A stretch of DNA of 64,000 nucleotides from Clostridiales bacterium (GTDB lineage: Bacteria > Bacillota > Clostridia > Lachnospirales > Lachnospiraceae): assembly GCA_018365455.1 (NCBI GenBank), contig JAGZJZ010000028.1, positions 18,581 through 82,580 on the forward strand, in the 5' to 3' direction. The notes under the pieces are model-generated. The model was not told the DNA's origin. It searched no databases and saw only the letters and a program-made list of their open reading frames with translations. How positions within the stretch are numbered: position 1 is the first letter of the stretch; each line of letters begins with the position of its first letter. Positions 45,413 through 56,100 of the stretch are shown here, in pieces. The translations under genes and the position numbers were made by a program.

Positions 45413-45606
45413 TTATGGAAAAAATCTTTTGCAGAAAAACCTCAGCGCATGTAGTAAAAATGCTTCCTGAAAGCTGTGCACCTTATAGACAGGCTTTGTT
45501 TTAGATTTGCCTGCAACAAACTTTTTCCATTCCCGGGGACTCCAACGCATGTTACGGATAACTCCGTAGTGGGCTGTGCCCAAATATGCTTATTGGTATC
45601 CCCCGG
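45413..45606 (-). repeat. Candidate dispersed element with structured arm and remnant frame
   Basis: Fills most of the 290-bp gap between the two pilin-like genes. 45533-45606 folds as a junction: CCGGGG/CCCCGG closing stem, CCAA/TTGG, GCAT/ATGC, and hairpins ACGGA-taac-TCCGT (45554-45567) and TGGGC-tgt-GCCCA (45570-45582). The rest reads on the minus strand as a 45-codon frame from ATG 45550 (includes HSFQEAFLLHALRFF) without an RBS. 45456-45478 matches the element at 25898-25920. The AT-rich strip 45607-45674 may hold a promoter for the second half of the locus. Confidence 0.5.
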
Positions 45607-45674
45607 TATGATGCCATTTTAATGTTTTAAATTATTTTAATTGTTATTATATTTAATTTTTTGATTTAATTGAA

Positions 45675-46505
45675 TTATTGTAAGAATTCATTACCTGGAG
45701 CAGTGGGGATATTATTTGTTGTATTGTCAACCTGGTATCCTACTGTCCAAACGATGGTACCTACTTTTGCAGACTGTTCAATCTGTTTGTAATCCCCACG
45801 TTTTCCGCCAACCTGTACATCAAATGCCAGGTCTTTTGCTGCGCCGGTCTTAGCAAGCTTTGTTGTAGTATCTACATTTGCTGCATCGGATACATCTGGA
45901 GCAGCCAGTACTACGGCATTAGCCATCTCGAAAGTATTTGCTCCAGCTGCCTTATTGAATTTCTGGCTTTCCAGACTAAGGGTAAATTCTTTGAATCCCT
46001 GTGCGTTTGCACTGTGCTTCCAGTAGTTACGGTCTTTATCGGATCCCTTATTTTCAATGGATCCTGTGAGATTTACCGGAATACCTTCACGTCCGCCACC
46101 CGTTTTTTCTTTAGTAGAATAGTTGGTAAAGGTCATGGTACTGTCCTGTTCTACTGCAATTTCATAATCACTGTTATTTGAAGTAGGGTCCAATACATTT
46201 ACCTTTACGTTTGGCAGTAAAATGGTACCATCTGCAGATGACAGCGGATTATTCGATTTCAATGGATCCAAAGTTCCATTTACTACAAACGCAAAAACGG
46301 TAGGTACGGTTACACGAATACGTGCATCTGCATTTGTCTCATCATCTACTACAACACCGGCATATACATCGGTGCCGCCTGGTACTGTTACAACTTCACC
46401 GCCTGAATTGGTGGTAGCTGCCATAGCCGGAATTGTCATTGACATGCAGAGTGCTGCTGCTGTTAAGGTTCCTAATACTTTCTTTGCTGTGTTTTTTCTT
46501 CTCAT
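45675..46505 (-). CDS. Secreted pilin-like/WxL-like protein 2
   Basis: 276 aa from ATG 46505 (GGAGG 8 nt upstream). Signal peptide (MRRKNTAKKVLGTLTAAALC, cleavage after AMA). Mature part: RIRVTVPTVFAFVVNGTLDP, ILLPNVKVNVLDPTSNNSDY, TNYSTKEKTGGG, and KRGDYKQIEQSAKVG then TIVWTVGYQVD. Clear paralogue of protein 1 with about the same length and blocks; C-terminal WTVG strand is WxL-like. A paralogue D membrane protein precedes it and C follows its sister, suggesting matched pairs. Confidence 0.72.
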   Translation of the reverse strand: MRRKNTAKKVLGTLTAAALCMSMTIPAMAATTNSGGEVVTVPGGTDVYAGVVVDDETNADARIRVTVPTVFAFVVNGTLDPLKSNNPLSSADGTILLPNVKVNVLDPTSNNSDYEIAVEQDSTMTFTNYSTKEKTGGGREGIPVNLTGSIENKGSDKDRNYWKHSANAQGFKEFTLSLESQKFNKAAGANTFEMANAVVLAAPDVSDAANVDTTTKLAKTGAAKDLAFDVQVGGKRGDYKQIEQSAKVGTIVWTVGYQVDNTTNNIPTAPGNEFLQ

Positions 46506-46587
46506 TATAATTTCCTCCAATGGTATGTTTTACTTTTTAATATATATTAAAAGGGTAAATGGCAAACCCCTTTAAATCGATTGTTCG

Positions 46588-47112
46588 TCAGTTCAGGATC
46601 TTCATCCTGACTTTGACATTCACCTGGCCGATATCCTCCAGGCTTTCCGGGTCGGTTGCAGTTACGACTGCTGTGCAGTCATACTCCCCTGCTTCCAGAA
46701 CCTGATCCAGTTTTATTTTGTCTATGTATTGACCCGGTTTTAAGCCGTCACTTTGATAAAGAACTGTCTGGTCTTTATCCAGAGTAAGCGTTACACGGCA
46801 GTAATATCTGTTCTCTTTTATATTTTCAATCCCCAGGTTGCCTTCACTGTTACCATCTTTAAACACCGGTTCCACGTTCATGGAAACATTGAACATCCCT
46901 TCTTGTACAATGCCGTCCAGCATACCCTGCAGCTCTGTAGGAGTTTTCCCCTCCAGAGTGCCGTCCTTTGCCATCTTGTCAAACCAATATTTACTGGTAT
47001 CATCCATCTTATTCCTATTCAGCAGGAAGTACCCTGCCACAGCTGCTGCCGCCAGAAGAAGGAGCAGCAGCAGAACGGTCCATTTTTTGACCTTTCTCTC
47101 TTTCTTTTCCAT
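46588..47112 (-). CDS. Small membrane-anchored beta-domain protein, paralogue D
   Basis: 174 aa. Basic N terminus (MEKKERKVKKW), membrane helix with Leu/Ala run, helical linker, then VEPVFKDGNSEGNLGIEN, LYQSDGLKPGQYIDKIKL and AGEYDCTAVVTAT. AAAGGAG lies 6 nt before the ATG, and the giant gene stops only 17 bp upstream, so the two are cotranscribed. Confidence 0.74.
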   Translation of the reverse strand: MEKKERKVKKWTVLLLLLLLAAAAVAGYFLLNRNKMDDTSKYWFDKMAKDGTLEGKTPTELQGMLDGIVQEGMFNVSMNVEPVFKDGNSEGNLGIENIKENRYYCRVTLTLDKDQTVLYQSDGLKPGQYIDKIKLDQVLEAGEYDCTAVVTATDPESLEDIGQVNVKVRMKILN

Positions 47113-47129
47113 TAATTACTCCTTTTCTG

Positions 47130-50100
47130 TCAGCGGACTATTTCAAATTTATAAATCATCTGGTATTTCGCCCTGGCATTTTCTTTTACATAAGTATCCG
47201 GTTCCTCATAAGAGGTTCCAAATAAGGTATCATTATATTTTTCAAAAAATGCCGTATCGGCTGTTCCTTTAAAAGTAAATTTCCCCGAGGCTCCTGCTTC
47301 TAATTCTCCGAATAGGATAGGTGTGGTATTGGCTTTTGACAGGGCGGATTCCGAAAGTCCGGCAAATCCGTTGCTGCTTTCCTGATCGGCTCCCGCTACT
47401 GCCAGATAAAGTTTCTTATCCAAATCGGCTCCTGTCAGTTCTGTTTCATCGCCTACCAGTATCATCTGATCCCAGGTAATCCCCGCCGTATGATTATCAT
47501 TTCGAAAAGCCACTACGGAGACTTTTGTCTTATATTTACCACCGTTTGTAATTGTATAATCCGGTGCATCTAAAGAAGCTTTGCGTATATTTTTATTTTT
47601 TTCGCTTGCCTGAAGAGGATTCTCAACTGCCGCCAGGCAGACCTCTAACGGAACTGAAATATCCATTATTTCGTAATTGTAAAGCTCCAGAGTGTCATTC
47701 TCTGTGGTTGATTCCACCAGATAAAGCGCCGGATTCACCGTGGTAATAGAGGTTCCCAGCTTATAGTGGTAATACTCATCGTCTACAGCATCCTCATATG
47801 CCTCACGAATGTCATACACTGCAATATCTCTACCATTTACCGGATTATCTGCATTGATATCCAGGTAATCGTCTGCATTCAGCTTTTCCTGGATATGTAT
47901 TACCCGGTCAGCTCCCCAGACCGGATTGTCCTGTGTCCCAGTATTCTCTGTTGTCAGATAGATTTCCTGATTTGCCAGTCCGGCGGTCCCATATACTATG
48001 GTAAAATATCCATCCTGGTAAATGCCGGCTCCGCATCCTGCACGATTATTCTTTAACACGGCTCCGTCAAAGTTTAAACTACCATGATTTGACACGGCTC
48101 CGCCTTCTTCTTTTCCTTCTACATTCAGCGTATTATCATTATTCTCAAGAATCGTTCCTTCGTTAAGATTCAACGTACTTCTCGTTTCCGTGACAATCAG
48201 CGGTGCTTCAGACTTAGTTGTGAAAGCAACATCTTCCAAAGGATCTCCGATTGCAACAGGCATACGGTGACCATCAATACTGATCTGCTGCAAAGTGAAA
48301 CTGCTGCCTCCATTTACTTTAAACAATTCTTTCGTATGATTTCCCGGACTGCTAAAGTGAGGATCTGTCTTCATAGCATCCGGAACCACATACCTTCGGA
48401 TATCTACCGCCCCCCCGATAATATTAATATTCCCCGGACTGCCGGCTTCTGAATATGAAGTTGCCGATATGGAAATGTCCTTATTAATACTTACCGTATC
48501 TACCACATACAGATATCCTCCACCGATATTTTCCAGCAGTTCATATGCTTTTTTCAGTGTCTGAACCGCATCGTCAGGCAGCCCTCCGCTGTTCGTATTA
48601 TCATCCCCATTCACACCATCGATATAAACTCTGTGACGGTACTGCAGCTCAAGAACATTTACTTCTCCGGTACGGCTTCCTATGGAAAAGATGTCGGTAA
48701 CGGATCTTTCAAGCTGGTAAATGGATATCTCTTCCAGTGTTGGTTCATAGGGTTCCAGTGTACTTGTCCGCCCGGGATACTGTACCAGCGGTCTTCCAAG
48801 GTAAGGATCGTCCATGGTTATCTGTAATTCACCATTCACCGGCTTGAATCCACGCAGTGAGATTGCAATAAATTTACTTGACGCTGTATTTCCTGTGCTT
48901 CCGCTTCCGGTCAGGTGGACCGTTCCTTCGATTTTGGGTGCCCGGTCTAAGATACAGGTACCATCCTGATAAATGGCGCTGCCTTTGCCGTCCGGCGTCT
49001 TTACATCTGAGATTTCAACGCTGACTGCCTGGAATGTTCCTCCGTCAACATAGACACCTGCACTCTTGGCATCCGCCGCTGTATTGTGGTTCCGGTATAT
49101 CGTTGCACCTGCCGGTATTATCAGGCTCCCTTTTACATGGAAGATGGGCGCCTTAGCTTCCACTTTTCCTGCTGCATATATGGGGTTTCCTACTACTTCC
49201 TGGCTGTGACCGTCAAAATATATGTTATCCGCGGTTAATTTACCAGAAACAGCTATTTCCATCATTACTCCGGTATAGGCAGGTATTTCATACTGTTCTT
49301 TTTGAGGAAGTTCCTCCCATGCATCCGGCTGTGCATATCGCTGGAAATAGACCGGACCTTTCGCATCAATCTTTTTAGCGCCATTTTCATAATATCCATG
49401 TGCACCGGCAGAATCATTTATATTATTCATTTTTATTTCATCATCTACCGTAACTTTTCCTACAATTGTTATTACCCCTCCTTCAGCACCTGCCTCCAGA
49501 ATTTTATATGCTCTTTCCAGTGTACGAACGGACTTTTTAGGTGTTTTACCATCCAAAGTGTCATCACCGCTTTCACCATTGAGATAAACAACCCCTTTTT
49601 GCTGAAGTTCCAGAATATTTTTATCGCTGCTCCTGTTCTCCAGATGATAAATTGCTAAAATTGATGAATCCAGGCTGAAATATTTTTTGGTATTGCTGTC
49701 AGGTTCCACTCCGGACGGATATTGGATGACACGGCGTCCTCCATAGGTATTGTCCATATTCAGTTTTAATACTGTGCCGTTTGCAGGCTTATAAGTATTC
49801 CCTGCACTGATATAATTGCTGGAGGCATCGGCAGCACCGCTGCCCGTCAGATATACTTCTCCGTTTATAGATGAAGTTCCGTCAATACTCATGGAACCTC
49901 CTTGATAAACTGCACTTCCTTTTGATGCACTTACATCCTGTATGGTCCCACCATTTACCGTAAGGGTTCCTCCATTATTTTTAACTGCACCTCCTGTTTT
50001 TCCTATAGGAAGGCTGTTTAATCTTAATTTTGTGTCTGCGCTCATGGCTACAGCTGCTCCCTCATCGATCTGAATTAAAGAATCACCTTCGATAACACTG

Positions 50101-53100
50101 TCTATTTCTCTTCTTCCCAATATCGAAATGTTCTGAAGCTTCAGATCCGCACCAGCTTTTGCATGTACGACAGCACCTGTATAGGCAGGCCATTCTTTAC
50201 CTGCTCCATAAATAGGAAATCCGGTATAACGACACACCCAGGCTGAATCTGGCAGATTCCAGGTCTCCTGCCGGCTGACCTCAATCGGACCGCTGGCATA
50301 GATAACATAATGACTGCCGCCTCCGGCAGATATGGCTTTTGCCATAGTCTTAACCGCCCTGTCCGGATTTGCTCCGTTATTGTTGTCTGACCCTTTTTCA
50401 CTGTCTATGTAGACACATTGTTTAAGTACAAGATTCGGTGCCTGTTTTTCTAAAACAAATCCTGCTACCTGAGTTGTAAAATATGCCAGATAACCGGTGG
50501 CATCTAAGATAACATCATTATCCGCTTTCACCACAACACTGCCTTTTGTAAAAGAGCTGGAACAGTCAATTATATATTTTCTGTTTCTCTGATAGATGGA
50601 TCCGCCTAAAATCAACGGATAGGATGTACCTGCAAGAAAAATTCTGTCAGAAATAACACTCCCTCCGCCTTTCAGAATAAACGATGACCCTTCCACATAG
50701 ATACCGGCATTCGTTTTCTCAGCGGGTATTGCAGAATTCAAAGGTATGTTATCGCGGATAACTCCTCCCGCTACTTCCACCCTGGCGGAATTCCCGTAAT
50801 AATAGATTCCTGCACCTTTGTTTGCCTTGTTCCCCCTGATATTTCCGCTGAGGAATTTCAAGGTTCCGCCTGTAACTGCAATCCCACCTCCTTTGCTAAA
50901 CGAGCTTGACGTTGTTTCATTTTTGAGTGCTTTGCAACTATTGTTTTGAATTTCCGTACCATTTATTGTTACCTGGCCACTGTTAACGTATATTCCGCCT
51001 CCCAGCACACCATATGTAGGTGAGGTACTGACACCATTATAAACCAATTCGTTATCAGAAATAATTCCCCCATTAGCTGTGAACGTACCATTGTTAAATA
51101 CAGTTCCCCTTATATCAGCAGCATAGGCAGAGGAATCTGATACGTTCTCTGTAATTGCTGCACTTCCCGACATATTCAAGGTTCCGGCATTATATATACC
51201 CGTTCCATATATGTAGTATGATACTTGCTCTGCCCTGTTTCCGGAGATGGTTCCGCCGGAAAATTCAAAAATAGAACTGGAACTAGAATTATATACACCA
51301 ACACCATAACTATAGGTGACAGCACGATTTACATTATTATCTATATGACCGGAAGTCATGACTACTTTACTGTAATTGTAAATACCCGCAGCATATGCAT
51401 AGGTATTGCTGGAAGATATTCCATAGCACTCATTATTAACTATACTTCCACCCTTAATATTCACAATACCACGGTTTAAAATCGCCGCTCCGCCTTCATT
51501 TGTATTTGTTTTACGGTTATTTTGTAAAAATCCCCCCTCTTCTAAATTCATGACTGCGTTAGCACCATTGATATTGATTATGGAACCTGTAATTGCTGTA
51601 TTCGATGGAATATTTTCTTTATTTCCGTCTATTGTAATGTTTTTTACCGTGAATACCGCATTTCCAGCCAATTGAATCATATGTCCCGCATAGTTTTCAT
51701 CTCGTATAACTTTCGGCTTCCAGGTCTGTCCTTTATTATTGGTAAACGTTCCGCCTTCATCAAAACTCCAGGTATCTCCATTGGGCTTCGCTGACTCTGC
51801 ATATCCAAAATCTATTACATAATTACAGATTACAATATTAGCTCCGGAATCTCTCTTTTTCAGTAGTTCTACTGCTTTTTCAAAAGTCGCTACCGGTGCT
51901 CCCCGGCTTCCCCCATTGTTATTATCATTTCCCGGCACCAGTGAACTTGTAACTGTTCCTCTCCCAGCCAGATACACATTATTTTCGCCCTGAACAATGA
52001 GATTCGGCGCATCTGCCTGAATCGATTTGCCGGCTGGAAAATTAGCTGTCTTTATAAAATGATCGATAAAGATATCTGCTCCGGAAGTAAGAGTCGCATC
52101 CGGCTTAACCAGAATCTGTCCTACAAAATTATCACTGCATCCGATATTAAACTTCTGGTTTTCCGGTTCACTGAGCAGGGTAATTGGTTTATTTACATCC
52201 TGTACAAAGATATCTCCGGTTACTTCCGCTTTTCCTCCCAGATTCAGCTTACCTTCACAATATACTGCGCTGCCCCGTTCAGTACTGCGATTCCCTTTTA
52301 TCTCCGTTCCATCTTTCAGAGAGAGCGTTCCGGCAGAACCGGTTATAATTCCTCTGCCCTGATTATTCAGTACTTTTGTATTTCCTTCCAGGTTCGTTTC
52401 CACTTCGTTGGGATATATCGTTGTACCACTGTACACATAATCGTCAACGAAGATACCATGGTTCCCATTCTCGTTTACCATAGCTGCGCCTGACATGGAA
52501 ATACTGCTTGGTCCGGAATAATAACTGGAGCTGGTTGTTTTATACCGTTCCAGATAGATACCGGACGATCCGTTGTTAGAAACCCGGGCATTGTCTTTCA
52601 TCTGGATCGTCACAGCCCTCTGGCTATAGATACCATAATACGAATTGCCTTCTGACCGTGAATCTCCTCCAATAACAGAATTCCCCTCCATAATAATCTT
52701 AGAACGGTTCGCACTGGTTGCCGTTGAAGTGGCATATACGTAATTAAGCCCATAGGAGTTTCCACTTATTTGGGAGTTTCCACGCATAATTAAATTTGTA
52801 TAATACAGGTTATATGATGGTGCAGACTGAATGCCACTGTTAGTCTGCTCAATTCTGGCATGTCCGTCCATAATAACAGAAACATTATCTCCGCTGCTTG
52901 GAGTAGAATTGATATTATTCAGATAAATTCCCGAACCATTTCGGCTCTTATTTCTTATCACGGATTTTTCTTTCATATAGAGACGGCTGTCCTTTGATAC
53001 ATTATATACGTAAACGCCATAACTGCTAAAATCATATATTTGCGACTCTCCTTGCATTACCGCCACATTATTGGCACCAACCATATATATTCCTGAATGA

Positions 53101-56100
53101 TTCTCCTGCAGCATTGCTTTATCATTCATAACCAGCATTGGTGTATCTGAGACCGTAGATCTGCCCAATAAACCAATACCGAATCTGGACGGTGCCGTTA
53201 TATAGGATGTATCATTCATAACTGCTGAAGAGCTGTCATTTGTAATTCCAATACCTCCTGTGTTGCTTGAAACTCCTGGTACACTTCCTTTGCTGCTGTC
53301 ATTATCGATATAATATGAATTTTCAATCCCGGAATGATCCTGCATGGTCAGAGTACCGCCATTTTTCAGATAAACCGCCCAGTTTCCATGGCTTCGTACC
53401 ACTGCACCATCACTCTTATCCTGGGCTGTACCTTTCATTAATATGGATCCGCCTGAATTGTCGATACCATAACTATAATTGTTTTGGATAATCGCGTTTT
53501 CCAGTATTAAAGAAGTATTGGGGTTCAAATATATCATTGCTTTCACCGTATTATTGGCTCCGTCTACTGCTCCTGCATTACCATCCATTAAAAGTTTACC
53601 AATTGTAAATTTATCGGAACCTACTCCCTGCAGGTTCACCATCGTATCATAATAACTGGCAAAACGCTTTACCTGTGCCAAATTCAGGTTAATTACATTT
53701 CCCTCTGTGTTAACGGTATCAGACTGGACATATTCTTCAGCCTCATAATCCAGTTCCCACCTCTGATCCCCTGCATTTCCAGGAATTGATACCTGCCCGC
53801 AAATGTAAATATAGGGTTCAAATCCATCGGGATCGTAGCCAGTTTCATCTGTCTGTTTCTTAGCATTCACTTTTGCATTTGCAATCCTATCCGCCAAAAT
53901 AGTTTTTGCATGTTCAAAGGTTCCTACCGCATCTGATGGCGAAGTTCCGCTGTTGGCATTGCTGCCTTTTGTTCCATCCAGGTAAACGCCTTCACCCACC
54001 AGTATAATATTTTTATTGAAACCGCCAAGCTGGGTCTTCGGTGGAATAATCCCTCCTGTAAAATAGGATACATAAGGCTCCGCGTCCTGAAGATACGGAA
54101 AACGATATATCACACCCATGACATTTACGTCCCCACTATTTGCCGGAGCTACCACTACACTTCCCACTTCAAAAGCATCTGTATTGAGGTATAATGGAAG
54201 TTTTCCCTCAGAACCAGTTGTCGGTACCGGCTTTAAGAGATTCAGCTTACTGGTTGCCGTATTTAAATATACTTTATCTCCTATTGTCACTGCTTCCGGA
54301 TCTATATATATTTTACTGGTGGAAGTTGTGCTGATGTTTAGATAGATGCCGAAATGCTTAGCATCTGTATTCCCACTTTCATAGGTTCCCCCCATAAAAA
54401 AGATATTCGCGCTTCCATAACAGGTACTACCTAACACCGCTTTGTTGTTTATCACAGAGGTCCCTGTCCCAAAATATGTACTTCCCCCGCTGCTTAAGAC
54501 ACCTCCTCCATTGTCACTAGCGGTATTACCGGAAATCTCAGTATTTTCAAAGTATACAGTTCCATAAGATACATACGCTCCTGCCCCAAATTGAGCTGTA
54601 TTATCTTTCACAACTGCACTGTCTGCTTTCAGCGAACCTCCGGCATTATAAATACCTCCTCCGCTTCCATAGGCATTATTTTCTTTCATCTCTACGCCCT
54701 GGCTGATTATGACATATCCGGAAGCGTTATATAACCCACCTCCGTACTGACCTTTATTTTTCTGTATAATGCCGCCGGATATGGTAAATGGGTTACCGGA
54801 TGAACCTCCACTAAGATATAATCCTCCACCATAGGTTCCTTCATTTCCCTGTATAAAGCCTCCTGTTACAGACATACTTCCGGATGATGAGTAGATTCCT
54901 CCTCCATAATAAGCATTTGTATTCTTTTCAATGGTACCACCATTAACAGTGAGTTTCCCACCAGTATTATAAATGCCTCCACCCTGAGGGCCACCGGAAT
55001 AGGAGCTAGTAAGCGTATTTGCGGATATTGTTCCGCTGTCCATAATCATTTCCGCTGAAGAATTGAGATAAATACCTCCTCCGTATGCATATCCCCCTAT
55101 TAGGTTATTCTCTGAAATAACAGCATTTCCACTTAGGCGGAGAGTTCCGCCTCCCATATAAATTCCGCCTCCATAGCTGCTGTATGAACTGCTGCTGTTG
55201 TATCCGGATGATGGTTTTGCAGTATTTTTAGTAATGCTTCCTCCGCTGATATTAATAGCTGTTTTACTTCCGGCAGTATAGATTCCGCCACCGTAACCAT
55301 AATAATATCCGTAGGACGATATATTCGAACTGATCGTTCCGCCTGTCATATCCATACGTCCATTACTAATATAGACACCCCCGCCGTACCCATTTTCCGT
55401 ATAGCGGTTGTTGTCTGTTATACTCCCCCCATTCATCGTGAAGATTGTATCATCTGTGTTCACACCTACGATAGAGACTCCTACAGATTTTCTAGTGATC
55501 GTACCTCCATTCATTGTAAATTCCGTAGTCTTCCCTGCTGCTCCCTGCACTTTTACACCGGTTCCCCGATAATATCCGCTATATCCTTTCAAAAGTGTCC
55601 CTTCCTCAGAGATATAGTTTCCACCGGGCATTACATTAATCATTACATTTCCCGATACATCATTATCATATTGCAGGGTAATAGACGATGTGGTCAGCTT
55701 CCCTCCCTCTTTTACATTCACCAGCACAGTTGGTATCAGCGTGTGATGGCTGTTATATTCCGGGTAGGTCTTGCAGTTGGCAACTTTTGCTTCCCCGCTT
55801 CTGTCCCTTCCTTCATCATCAAGAAAGTTCCATTCTTCTGCGGCTGTAATATCTACGGTATCACAGATATAAATTACCCGGTTTTCAGGTTCTATTTCAT
55901 CCCAGTTATCAAATAAAATCTTTTTTGCCTGGGCAAAAGTCTTTACAGGCCAGTTACAATTACCTCCAAACCAGGTGTCATTTCCTTCCTGGCCATTGAG
56001 GAATACTCCGGTAAAAATAAATTTTCGATAAAGTTCAATATGATTTTTAAATTCTCCATCACTGTCTTGATACGTATCTTTTCGAAGACCCCATCCCGTA

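Noticed and set aside
45413..45550. 45-codon minus-strand frame as a real gene
   Set aside because: No RBS before its ATG, and the sequence is shared in another frame with the element at 25878, so it is treated as part of a repeat.
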